Source: Glaciecola sp965660815
Lineage (GTDB): Bacteria; Pseudomonadota; Gammaproteobacteria; Enterobacterales; Alteromonadaceae
DNA: 64,000 bases
Reading direction: 5' to 3'
NCBI GenBank assembly: GCA_965660815.1
Contig: CBFIBG010000021.1
Location: 5,534 to 69,533, forward strand
Within the stretch, counting starts at the first letter, position 1. Each line of letters begins with the position of its first letter. The notes beneath the pieces were generated by a model. It saw only the letters and a program-made list of their open reading frames with translations. It ran no database searches and was not told the origin of the DNA. A program made the translations under genes and the position numbers. Of the stretch, positions 17,755 to 26,109 are shown piece after piece.

Positions 17755-19370
17755 TTACTTTGTTCAGATTTTACCTTATTCACGTATTCATTTAGCTTAG
17801 TTTCAGCTTGATCGCCAAATAGGATTTCACACGCCTCAATTATGCCTTGAGTCTTGATAATGTCCGACTTACGCAAAACCATCTCTATTTTTGAGCGTCG
17901 CCTCAGGAAATCTTCAAGCTTAGTAATCATTTCTCTACGGGCCGCATAATGTAACTCAGCTCTAATGTACTCGGCATTTTCCATTAACTGCTCGGCTTGT
18001 GTTGGATCTCTTTGAATTTCGTCTAAAATTTGTAGGGCATGCATGTCGTATCTACGCCATAACCTTACCGACAGTTTTTCAGATGAGTAATCTGGGGTCA
18101 TGCTGTCCAAATCTAACAGTTTCGCCCTGTAGTCAAACTCGTCTTTAATCGCTTTATTAGACTCTCCATACCAGATAGCGTTTGCATTTGGCAAAGAAAT
18201 GCCGAGTTTCCCTACAAGTTGACTCACTTCTTCACCTACATTGATACAGTCGGTCAATTTTCCGCCAAAAATACTCATGCATTTGTCAGTATAATTTACG
18301 TCAATCGCATGTTTTCGAGAAAGAGCCACCCAATCAGCATCTCCACCCTGCCCTTTCACCGCTAGCGGGCGAACTCCCCACCTTTCTGAAATAATATCAT
18401 TAGTGGTCAAAGGCGTTGGCAAATCTAACAACGCATTTACATTATCTAGGATAAATTTCCTGTCTTCATTTGTGACATAAGTAGTTGGGTTTTCGACTTT
18501 GTTATCGGTAGTGCCGATGCAGGTTTTTTGCCCCATTGGAATAACAAAGAAAAGGCGACCGTCAGAAGCAAAAAAGGCCAGCACTTTATCCACTTTTGTT
18601 AGCTTATCTACAATTAGGTGAACGCCTTTTGAAAACAGATGAGTATGCTCTGTAGCTTGACCAATGTTAGTATTAAATTTATCAACACTTGGCCCACAAG
18701 CGTTTATCATCAGTTTTGATTTAATGGTGACATTCTTTTGCGAATTAACGTCGTAAGCGAGTGTTTCCCAATGGTTTGAGACTCGTTTACTTTCCAAAGC
18801 TTCTACATAATTGGCGATGATCGCACCATTGTCCATAGAACTGCGGATAAAATTGAAAACAAACCTAGCGTCATTATCATGCAGGAAAGCATCAGAATAC
18901 TCAAACCCACCTTGGGCATTTGATACATCAATTACAGGCTCTATCTGTTTGATCTTTGTCTTTTGTAAAAACGTGGGTTTTTGAGTAAAAAATCGTCCCA
19001 TCACCCAATATGTTAAAGTGCCTAAGTACACAAACCACGCAGGGAAGCGAAACCCTTTTTGAAGCGTGGTTAAAAACCGTATTTCTTTAACGGTCGATGG
19101 ATAGCTCTTCATCAAGTGGTTTCGACTTTTGCATAGCTTATTGACCAACAAATATTCGTGGTTTTCTAAATATTTTATACCGCCCCAAGCCAAGTTAGAC
19201 GAATTTGAAGACGTTTCGCCTGCAAAATCGCCTTTATCTATTAATGCTACTTTTAGCCCTTTGCGAGCTAAGCTTGCAGCAGAGACTGCTCCATTAATCC
19301 CAGCTCCTAAAATGAGTACGTCAAATTCCTGAGAAGCGAGTTTAGCAACGTTTGTTTCTCTTAATTGCAT
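17748..19370 (-). CDS. glpD: FAD-dependent glycerol-3-phosphate dehydrogenase
   Basis: Membrane-associated flavoprotein oxidising glycerol-3-phosphate to dihydroxyacetone phosphate and passing electrons to quinone. At 540 residues it is close to E. coli GlpD (501). The N-terminal dinucleotide motif is LILGAGINGAVSAASLARKG with the following LIDKGDFAGETSSNSS, and AWGGIKYLE corresponds to the HGGxRYLE block. SKGVHLIVD and VIPMGQKTCIGTTD are further family blocks, and a helical C-terminal domain follows. The gene is divergent from glpK across a 603-base region, so both can share control. The stop overlaps the convergent mshQ-like gene by 7 bases. Confidence 0.93.
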   Translation of the reverse strand: MQLRETNVAKLASQEFDVLILGAGINGAVSAASLARKGLKVALIDKGDFAGETSSNSSNLAWGGIKYLENHEYLLVNKLCKSRNHLMKSYPSTVKEIRFLTTLQKGFRFPAWFVYLGTLTYWVMGRFFTQKPTFLQKTKIKQIEPVIDVSNAQGGFEYSDAFLHDNDARFVFNFIRSSMDNGAIIANYVEALESKRVSNHWETLAYDVNSQKNVTIKSKLMINACGPSVDKFNTNIGQATEHTHLFSKGVHLIVDKLTKVDKVLAFFASDGRLFFVIPMGQKTCIGTTDNKVENPTTYVTNEDRKFILDNVNALLDLPTPLTTNDIISERWGVRPLAVKGQGGDADWVALSRKHAIDVNYTDKCMSIFGGKLTDCINVGEEVSQLVGKLGISLPNANAIWYGESNKAIKDEFDYRAKLLDLDSMTPDYSSEKLSVRLWRRYDMHALQILDEIQRDPTQAEQLMENAEYIRAELHYAARREMITKLEDFLRRRSKIEMVLRKSDIIKTQGIIEACEILFGDQAETKLNEYVNKVKSEQSNH

Positions 19371-19973
19371 GATTTTCTACTTTCTACCATTTGATTGTTT
19401 GAAGTATAACGGATGTTCGCAAGATGACATACTTAATCGTTTAAGTAAATAGTATTAAAAAAAAGTTAATGCTATTTCTTGTATTCTTGTTTTTACCTCT
19501 TTTTTGCACGTACATACAACACTTTTAAGTCAAACGTCAATTGACATAAAACCCCTTCGCACAAAAGGAACTGTTCTGTTTAGTGACTCTAACGAGCCAG
19601 CATTCTTAGAATAAATTGCGTCCTACAGGAAGAATTTTCGGCAAAACTGCATAAAAATCAACGTAATTTGAAATGACGGCATAGCCACTGCGATGCATCA
19701 CTGTGAGAGCGCTTTAATTTAAGCGAATAAATTTTTACGGTTACGAACGGAATAAATTATGTTGCAATAACCTATGAATAAATGTTAAAAAAATCATCTT
19801 ATCCGTTTAAGTTAATTTAAATTCATTGGTACAGACAATGTAAACGTCTAGCGTATTCATCAAAATAATTTCCCCTTTTTTGTAGGGCGTGGTAATGAAT
19901 TGGCGACGATTTGCAGTGAAGGAATCAACTTACTCAACTATATTGACTAATCATAAAAAGGGTTGTGAGCATT
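19371..19973. other. glpD-glpK divergent control region
   Basis: A stretch of 603 bases without a gene between divergent glpD and glpK. It holds AT-rich stretches and a GlpR-like palindrome near glpD (separate entry). Promoters for both genes are expected, but none was placed with confidence. Confidence 0.5.
19413..19430. promoter_or_regulatory. GlpR-like operator candidate upstream of glpD
   Basis: ATGTTCGCAAGATGACAT matches 12 of 18 positions of a GlpR-type operator (ATGTTCG-ATAA-CGAACAT, from memory). The first half-site is perfect and the outer ATGT/ACAT is symmetric. It lies 43 bases upstream of the glpD start. No glpR is in the window, so this is weak. Confidence 0.25.
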
Positions 19974-21461
19974 ATGAAACAAAACAGCATTTTAGCCATT
20001 GATCAAGGAACCACATCCTCACGTGCAATTGTTTTTGACATTAACGGGAAAAAAATTGGATCATCGCAACAAGAGTTTAAACAGTACTACCCAGCTAATG
20101 GGTGGGTTGAGCACAATCCAGAAGAAATATTAACAACTGTCATCGCAACCTGCAAAGCAGCGATAAGTGAAGCAACCAGCAAAGGCTATGAGATCAATTG
20201 TATTGGTATTACCAATCAACGCGAAACCACCTTAGTTTGGGATACACAAACTGGACAATGTATCTATCCGGCCATCGTGTGGCAAGATGGAAGAACCGCT
20301 GCGTTTTGCGAGAAAAACAAATCGTTTGAGGCGACGCTCCGAGCGAAGACTGGGTTATTGCTCGATCCATATTTTTCTGCCACAAAAATAAAATGGATAT
20401 TGGATGAGGTTGATGGCGCAAGGAACCTAGCAAATAAAGGTCGCTTGGCTTTTGGAACCATTGATACTTTTCTGATATGGCACCTTACTGGACAAAAGGT
20501 ACACGCAACAGACGCGACTAATGCATCGAGAACGAATTTATTCAACATCAATACTCAAGAGTGGGATCCTGCGTTACTTGATTTTTTTGACATACCCATT
20601 TCAATGCTTCCAACCGTATTAGATTGTTCGGACAACTTCGGAGTGACGTCAAAAGAAGTATTGGGGACTGAACTTCCGATTACAGGCGTAGCGGGCGACC
20701 AACAAGCCGCATTATTTGGTCAATCTTGTTTCAATGCTGGCGACCTTAAGAGCACCTATGGCACTGGGTGTTTTGCTCTATTAAATACAGGAGAAAAGGC
20801 CGTGATTTCTTCTCATAAGCTGTTAACTACAGTGGCGTATCGTCTGAATTCAAAGACTATATACGCGTTGGAAGGCGCAATTTTCACTGCAGGAGCAAAT
20901 ATTCAGTGGCTACGGGATGGTATAGGGGTTTTGCAACACGCCAAGCAAAGCCAAGTATTAGCAGAGTCTTTGGATTATGACCATGGTGTATTTTTAGTGC
21001 CGGGTTTTGCTGGCCTAGGCGCTCCTCATTGGGATCCTAATGCTAGAGCCAGCCTATTTGGAATGACTCGAGGGACGACGGCAGCTCATTTTGCTAGAGC
21101 CGCTCTTGAAGCCGTTTGTTATCAAACTCATGAACTGTTAGAAGCTATGCATAATGACGGCATCCGTTCGAATAAAGTGTGGGTCGATGGTGGAATGGTT
21201 GCAAACGATTGGCTATGCCAATTTTTAAGCGACATTCTTCAAATAGAAGTCCTACGCCCAAAAATGATGGAATCAACAGCATTAGGAGCGGCGTACCTAG
21301 CCGGACTGCAAGTGGGCCTTTATTCAGACCTAGATGAAATCGCTAAGTACAAAAGTATTGAGACTAATTTTAAACCTGAACTTGGGGATTCCATTAGAAA
21401 TCGCTTATTAAAAAAATGGGATTTAGCAGTTCAGTCTACTTTGGCTTTTTCACAGAAATAA
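19974..21461 (+). CDS. glpK: Glycerol kinase
   Basis: Cytosolic FGGY-family kinase phosphorylating glycerol to glycerol-3-phosphate, the substrate of GlpD. The protein is 495 residues from ATG 19974. A GTG nine bases upstream is also in frame, but AAGGG then sits only two bases from the start, against 11 for the ATG. Motifs are LAIDQGTTSSRAIVFD (phosphate 1 loop), GITNQRETT, AIVWQDGRT, GVAGDQQAALFGQ and the C-terminal WVDGGMVANDWLCQFLSDIL. It is divergent from glpD; a facilitator gene glpF is not present here. A hairpin follows in the convergent gap before btuC. Confidence 0.95.
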   Translation: MKQNSILAIDQGTTSSRAIVFDINGKKIGSSQQEFKQYYPANGWVEHNPEEILTTVIATCKAAISEATSKGYEINCIGITNQRETTLVWDTQTGQCIYPAIVWQDGRTAAFCEKNKSFEATLRAKTGLLLDPYFSATKIKWILDEVDGARNLANKGRLAFGTIDTFLIWHLTGQKVHATDATNASRTNLFNINTQEWDPALLDFFDIPISMLPTVLDCSDNFGVTSKEVLGTELPITGVAGDQQAALFGQSCFNAGDLKSTYGTGCFALLNTGEKAVISSHKLLTTVAYRLNSKTIYALEGAIFTAGANIQWLRDGIGVLQHAKQSQVLAESLDYDHGVFLVPGFAGLGAPHWDPNARASLFGMTRGTTAAHFARAALEAVCYQTHELLEAMHNDGIRSNKVWVDGGMVANDWLCQFLSDILQIEVLRPKMMESTALGAAYLAGLQVGLYSDLDEIAKYKSIETNFKPELGDSIRNRLLKKWDLAVQSTLAFSQK

Positions 21462-21499
21462 TGGTTAATTCATCATTCTAACCTTGTTTTCAATGCTTC

Positions 21500-21532
21500 T
21501 TGGCTCTTATCATTGACTTGATATAGAGCCAA
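21500..21532. terminator. Inverted repeat between convergent glpK and btuC
   Basis: TTGGCTCT-TATC (21500-21511) pairs with GATA-T-AGAGCCAA (21520-21532), an 8-bp plus 4-bp stem with a one-base bulge and an 8-base loop. No U-tract follows on either strand, so a Rho-independent role is uncertain; the position between convergent genes fits a 3'-end structure. Confidence 0.4.
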
Positions 21533-21603
21533 TACCCACCTTGTCTTAAATTGCATATGTCAAACGTATTTGATTATGAATCACATTATTCTAATTTGAA
21601 CAA

Positions 21604-22596
21604 TTAGGCTCTATTTCTGGTGAGCAAAACGTAAATAAACAAAGGAGCGCCAATGGTGGCTGTTAACATGGAAAGCGGAATGGCTGTGTCGGCAAAGTAC
21701 TCATTGATCAAAGCGCACAACATCATAACTATGCTCCCTAATACCGCTGAATAAGGAATAATGTGTTGATTGTCAAAGCCATGCACTCGCCTGACAAAAT
21801 GCGGAACTAATAGACCCAAGAAAGCTATGCCACCTGCAACTGACACGCTTAATCCAATTAATAACGCCACCAAAATAAATACTCTATTTTGCAAGTGTTT
21901 GGAATTTATGCCAACTGACGCTGCGGCATGCTCCCCCAGATATAGTAAATTTAGAGAGCTTGCAGATGTATACAATAAGTAAAGCGCAATTGATGCAATA
22001 GGGACAACCAGCATCAAACTTTTGTAATTAGTGTAGTTCAAGCTACCCATTAACCAAAAAGTGAGGGTTTGTAGTGCCTGTGGAGGGGCTATTAGATATA
22101 TCCAACCAATAATTGCGCTGAACAGAGTTGAAATAGCAATACCCGCCAAGATTACATTGCTCACCGAACCACCGGTTTTTTTAGATAGTATATATATACA
22201 AAAACCGCTTAAACTAGCGCCAATGAAACACAATAAAGGCAAGTAATACAACGTGTAAGCTTGCAAATGAGATACTGTTGCCCTAGTTTCCTCTGTGGCA
22301 GAAAAGTTAATCCCCACTGAACTAATAAATACTAGAAATATGGCAGCTATCAAGCTAGCTCCGCTTGAAATACCGATAATACCAGGGTCTGCTAATGGGT
22401 TGTTTAGTGTTGTTTGCAATGCTGCAGAACCAGAGCATATGCAAGCACCCACCAAAATAGCCGTGAGACACACAGGCGCTTTAATATAAACGAGTATGTG
22501 CCACTCGGTCTTAAAATCACCAAGAAACAAATAGGGAAGCAAATACAAACCGCAAAGAGATGCCAATAAAATAAGATATTTAGTTAATCTTGTCAC
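21604..22596 (-). CDS. btuC: FecCD-family permease, probable vitamin B12 importer BtuC
   Basis: Inner-membrane permease subunit of a type II ABC importer, 330 residues with about ten hydrophobic helices. The family motif LNNPLADPGIIGISSGASL is at about 65-83, and the C-terminal cytoplasmic coupling region shows GGIAFLGLLVPHFVRRVHG. Start is GTG 22596. The FecCD family also moves haem and iron siderophores; the B12 assignment rests mainly on the presence of btuD about 8.6 kb away on the same strand. Immediately upstream, 32 bases away on the same strand, is a low-molecular-weight phosphatase gene, so these two may be co-transcribed. No periplasmic binding-protein gene is adjacent. Confidence 0.75.
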   Translation of the reverse strand: MTRLTKYLILLASLCGLYLLPYLFLGDFKTEWHILVYIKAPVCLTAILVGACICSGSAALQTTLNNPLADPGIIGISSGASLIAAIFLVFISSVGINFSATEETRATVSHLQAYTLYYLPLLCFIGASLSGFCIYILSKKTGGSVSNVILAGIAISTLFSAIIGWIYLIAPPQALQTLTFWLMGSLNYTNYKSLMLVVPIASIALYLLYTSASSLNLLYLGEHAAASVGINSKHLQNRVFILVALLIGLSVSVAGGIAFLGLLVPHFVRRVHGFDNQHIIPYSAVLGSIVMMLCALINEYFADTAIPLSMLTATIGAPLFIYVLLTRNRA

Positions 22597-22628
22597 TCGG
22601 TTGGCTCTAACATAACACTGAAAAGCCG

Positions 22629-23105
22629 TTAATTATTGCGATGAGATAGTTCACGAATTAAACCATCACAACCCTGCTCAATTAGATCAAGAACCAATTG
22701 AAACCCCTTCCCACCGCCATAATAAGGATCTGGGACTTCGTCGAATTCAGATGAAGTAAAACTCAGAAGAAGATGAATTTTATGTTGCAATTCCTCAGGG
22801 CACTTTTGCTTGAGATCGCGAACGTTGGCGTTATCCATCGCAATGATATAATCAAATTCTTCAAAATCTTTTTCATTGACTCGCCGACATTTAAACTTGG
22901 ATAAATTGTACCCTCTAGCGCTAGCTGCAGCCTGAGAGCGCTGATCCGGGGGCGATCCTGTATGATAACCCGCTGTGCCAGCTGAATCTATTTTACATTT
23001 AAAACTAGCTTGCTCCACTTTATGCCTGAACACCCCTTCAGCAGAAGGTGAGCGACAAATATTACCAAGACACACGAATAAAACAGAAGTATTTTGTGAA
23101 GACAT
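22629..23105 (-). CDS. Low-molecular-weight protein-tyrosine phosphatase
   Basis: Cytosolic phosphotyrosine phosphatase of the LMW family, 158 residues. I start at ATG 23105; the longer frame to 23204 would add 33 residues that no relative has. The phosphate-binding loop is CLGNICRS (Cys12, Arg18) and the general-acid motif is DPYYGG near the C-terminus, so the enzyme looks intact. There is no strong Shine-Dalgarno sequence. It precedes btuC on the same strand by 32 bases. No tyrosine-kinase or exopolysaccharide gene is adjacent, so this looks like the general house-keeping type rather than a Wzb partner. Confidence 0.9.
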   Translation of the reverse strand: MSSQNTSVLFVCLGNICRSPSAEGVFRHKVEQASFKCKIDSAGTAGYHTGSPPDQRSQAAASARGYNLSKFKCRRVNEKDFEEFDYIIAMDNANVRDLKQKCPEELQHKIHLLLSFTSSEFDEVPDPYYGGGKGFQLVLDLIEQGCDGLIRELSHRNN

Positions 23106-23319
23106 ATAATAAAAGACTGGTAGTGATAAAAGCTGAATATCGGTAGTATACAATAGCTTATTCAAATAGGAAGTAAACCAAAGACTAATTTGCATGGTGC
23201 ACAAATTTGTTTTGCATTGTATTTGTTAAAACGCAATATGAATTTAATTTTAGAGCCTATGGCACACAATTCGAAGGCGCACTTTAATGGAATTCAAAGC
23301 TTCAAACGTTGCATTACGC

Positions 23320-23583
23320 CTATTGATTGTTCTTGGCGTGATTGCTCTCACTTTCATGAGACATTTCATTTTCACGATTTACCAATACAAAAGTTAAATA
23401 CATTTTTGTAGGCAAAGACATGATCATACCAATGGCAACGAAACACGCACTAATTACAATTCCAGTTACGCCCATACTGTGTAACGTCTCGCTGTAAAGA
23501 TGACCATAAACCCCTATGGCAATGAAACATAGCCCTACTGTCATAACGGTCTTAAGAATTAAAACAATTTTGCGATCATTCAT
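23320..23583 (-). CDS. Small inner-membrane protein, unknown function
   Basis: An 87-residue protein with two hydrophobic helices (about 6-25 and 38-57) and a hydrophilic, Glu/Asn-rich C-terminus. No named domain was recognised; the pattern resembles unnamed two-helix proteins that I believe occur in Alteromonadales. ATG 23583 is the start. It lies alone between the LMW phosphatase (same strand, 214 bases downstream) and pepE (divergent). An overlapping + strand frame at 23190-23411 looks non-coding. Call as a real gene is moderate. Confidence 0.6.
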   Translation of the reverse strand: MNDRKIVLILKTVMTVGLCFIAIGVYGHLYSETLHSMGVTGIVISACFVAIGMIMSLPTKMYLTFVLVNRENEMSHESESNHAKNNQ

Positions 23584-23791
23584 GTTATGCCGCCTCTGTT
23601 AGTAAATAGTCGACTTATAACCGATGTTTGAGCAATACTAGAGCCACGCAACTAGTTAAAAGTCATTTGACCATTGAGCCATTCAACATGCAATTGCGTA
23701 AACGTTGACTTGGCTTAAAAGTTATTGTTTTATCTTAGTGTATTTTAGGCGAAAAATAGTTGATTCAAGTCACGATATCAAAGGAAAACGA

Positions 23792-24484
23792 ATGAATATA
23801 TTGATGTTGAGCAGTTCACGATACAAACATTGTGAATTTTTAACTTATGCAAAAATATGGATAGAGAATCACTTACATAATGTGGATGAAGCTATATTTA
23901 TTCCTTACGCAGGAGTGTCTGTTGGATGGGACGCCTATACTCAAAAAGTACAGGATGCACTGGGCAATATTAAAATTACAGGAGTGCATCAGTACGAAGA
24001 TCCTAAAGTCGCACTAAATCAAGCAAAAGCCATTTTGGTTGGAGGTGGAAATACGTTTAACTTACTGCATTTGCTTCAAGAAAATGACCTTATAGACACC
24101 ATCAAGCATAAGGTAGAAAAAGATACTCCTTATATTGGTTGGAGCGCAGGCTCTAACATTTGTGGCTTATCTATTCGCACAACCAATGATATGCCTATAA
24201 TTGAGCCAGAAAGTTTCGCCGCTTTGGGATTTGTTAACGCTCAACTCAATCCTCACTATACTGATTATGTAGAACCAGATCACCATGGAGAGACAAGAGA
24301 TGAACGATTAGCGGAATTTTGTACATTAAACCCAACTACCCCTGTTTTAGCCATTAAGGAAGGCAGCGCACTTTTGATCAAACATAACAAACTAAGCCTT
24401 ATTGGAGACCGAGAAGGATTTGTGTTCGAATCTGACCAAAAAATACAAATAAATCAAGAACAAGATTTAAGCGAATACCTCTGA
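23792..24484 (+). CDS. pepE: Peptidase E, (alpha)-aspartyl dipeptidase
   Basis: Cytosolic class-I-glutamine-amidotransferase-fold serine peptidase cleaving Asp-X dipeptides (family S51), 230 residues. ATG 23792 is chosen: AAGGA sits six bases upstream and the protein then begins MNILMLSSSRY like E. coli PepE. Catalytic residues fit the E. coli Ser120/Asp135/His157 triad with an offset of two: Ser118 in GWSAGS, Asp133 in TTNDMP and His155 in NPHY. LVGGGNTFNLLHLL is the conserved strand-turn. Its 3' end overlaps the convergent bioD by 18 bases. Identification is firm. Confidence 0.94.
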   Translation: MNILMLSSSRYKHCEFLTYAKIWIENHLHNVDEAIFIPYAGVSVGWDAYTQKVQDALGNIKITGVHQYEDPKVALNQAKAILVGGGNTFNLLHLLQENDLIDTIKHKVEKDTPYIGWSAGSNICGLSIRTTNDMPIIEPESFAALGFVNAQLNPHYTDYVEPDHHGETRDERLAEFCTLNPTTPVLAIKEGSALLIKHNKLSLIGDREGFVFESDQKIQINQEQDLSEYL

Positions 24485-25147
24485 AAATCTGTCGGTTAGA
24501 TGGATTTTATTTACACCAGTTGGTTGAAACGGCACCTCTGCCAGCAGCGGACAGTCTAATAAACTGTGCAAACAGTCGAGGTTTTCTTGATAAAACGGCA
24601 TATCGCTGGATAATTGGTTGGCTACCCAACCAATACAATTGAGACCATCAGCCACTATTGCTTGGTGGGTCAATACCGCATGATTTAAGCAACCCAATCG
24701 CATGCCTACTACCAAAATAACTCTCATCTGATTTTGCAAAGCAAAGTCAGACAAAAAATTACCTCGATTGTCTAAAGGCAATCTCCAGCCTCCAGCGCCT
24801 TCTACAAGCAAGCGGTCAGGTTGTGTTTCTTTTGCTTTATCCAGACAATCTTGCAACCGATTTAAATCGATTTTATCGTTGTGTATTGTGGCGGCAATAT
24901 GCGGAGCAATCGCTTCTTTATATGCAATCGGGTTTATGATGTCATAATCTACGTCTATGGATGAGGCTTTTTGGAGCTTTAATGCGTCACTGTTTCTTAA
25001 GCCAAACTCTGTATTTTCACAACCAGCGGAAATAGGTTTAATGCCTAAAGTGTGGTCTGAAATCTTATTGAGTTCGTTTAAAAGTAATACCGCACATTCA
25101 GTTTTACCCACGTCTGTATCAGTTCCAGTAACAAAATATGTATGCAT
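24467..25147 (-). CDS. bioD: Dethiobiotin synthetase
   Basis: Closes the ureido ring of dethiobiotin from 7,8-diaminopelargonate, CO2 and ATP, the step before BioB. The protein is 226 residues from ATG 25147, which has AGGAAG just upstream and leaves a 7-base gap to bioC; the longer frame to 25183 overlaps bioC. Motifs are the P-loop GTDTDVGKTE, KPISAGCE, the substrate loop VEGAGGWRLPLD and GCLNHAVLT. It is the last gene of bioB-F-C-D. The 3' end overlaps the convergent pepE by 18 bases, so no separate terminator fits between the two stops. Confidence 0.95.
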   Translation of the reverse strand: MHTYFVTGTDTDVGKTECAVLLLNELNKISDHTLGIKPISAGCENTEFGLRNSDALKLQKASSIDVDYDIINPIAYKEAIAPHIAATIHNDKIDLNRLQDCLDKAKETQPDRLLVEGAGGWRLPLDNRGNFLSDFALQNQMRVILVVGMRLGCLNHAVLTHQAIVADGLNCIGWVANQLSSDMPFYQENLDCLHSLLDCPLLAEVPFQPTGVNKIHLTDRFSEVFA

Positions 25148-25154
25148 AAACTTC

Positions 25155-26102
25155 CTATTTTTGAATAGACAAATACAACACACGATACTCCAATGGAAAT
25201 TCGGAATGGTCGGGGTACTTGCGCTTGAAGTATTGGTCCAATTTTTTTAATTCTTGTTTCGATAAATACGCTTTTGATGCAAAAGAAGATGACCCAAATG
25301 GGTGATTTGTTTTCGCTCCTTTATCCTGATTGGATACCAAAGTATTGGCGCCAATTTGTTTGATAGAACGCAACATATCCAGTGTTGATGAATGATAGCT
25401 TATATATTCGTTCAATTGAGGTTCAACGCTCCAATCATAGGCACCACTGGCTTGCAGCCAAGCGTTTGTTGAGTGAAACTGATTCACCCTTGATGGTTGT
25501 CCAAGCGACATAAAGGCATTATGTAAATTGGAAAATGATTCTCCGACCATTATTGCAAGTAACGCTGTACCTTTAGGTTTAAGAACTCTGTAAGTCTCTT
25601 GTAGAGTTAATTCGGGAGAAATGCACCACTGTAAAGCCATTGAAGAATAAATAACGTCAATGCTACAGGACCTTATGGCTAGCTCTTCTGCATCACAGTT
25701 TGAAAACAAGAATGACCTAGCCTGGTGACTCTGGTGGCTGACCGCCTCTTCAGGAACCTGCTCAAATGTGTTTTGACCAAGATTGCGTTTTGCTTCTTTA
25801 AGCATAGCGTGGGCAATGTCAATGCCAATAGCATTATCACAAAACGCAGATAATCGCTTTGAATTCGCTGCCGGGCCGCATCCAATGTCTAACAACCACT
25901 CTCTTTCAACACCATTATCTCTACTTCGTTTGATCAATAATTTATCAGAGAGTATTGCCAATGCTTGTTGGCTAACTTGCTTTTGAATATGAGAGTGATA
26001 GTTGTAACATTTTGCAGCTTTATCAAATCCCTTAGCCACTCTTTGTTTATCAACAGAAAGATGGGAACAGTCTTTAAAAGTTTGAAGACGGGCAGTATTC
26101 AT
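25155..26102 (-). CDS. bioC: Malonyl-ACP O-methyltransferase
   Basis: SAM-dependent methyltransferase that methylates malonyl-ACP so that the fatty-acid cycle can build the pimelate part of biotin. The protein is 315 residues from ATG 26102, longer than E. coli BioC (251), mostly through N- and C-terminal extension. The SAM-binding motif is LLDIGCGPAANSKRL, followed by a Rossmann pattern with CDAEELAI and a YSSMALQWC motif typical of BioC. The start at 26102 leaves a 7-base gap after bioF; a longer frame to 26156 overlaps bioF. Its operon position between bioF and bioD supports the call. The partner esterase (BioH type) is not in the window. Confidence 0.9.
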   Translation of the reverse strand: MNTARLQTFKDCSHLSVDKQRVAKGFDKAAKCYNYHSHIQKQVSQQALAILSDKLLIKRSRDNGVEREWLLDIGCGPAANSKRLSAFCDNAIGIDIAHAMLKEAKRNLGQNTFEQVPEEAVSHQSHQARSFLFSNCDAEELAIRSCSIDVIYSSMALQWCISPELTLQETYRVLKPKGTALLAIMVGESFSNLHNAFMSLGQPSRVNQFHSTNAWLQASGAYDWSVEPQLNEYISYHSSTLDMLRSIKQIGANTLVSNQDKGAKTNHPFGSSSFASKAYLSKQELKKLDQYFKRKYPDHSEFPLEYRVLYLSIQK

Positions 26103-26109
26103 CACATGT

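Noticed and set aside
22597..22628. Cobalamin riboswitch before btuC
   Set aside because: Only 32 bases separate btuC from the upstream gene; no room for the element, and none was seen before btuD either.
23190..23411. 73-codon frame opposite the small membrane protein
   Set aside because: Overlaps a better-supported frame on the other strand and has no family or ribosome site.
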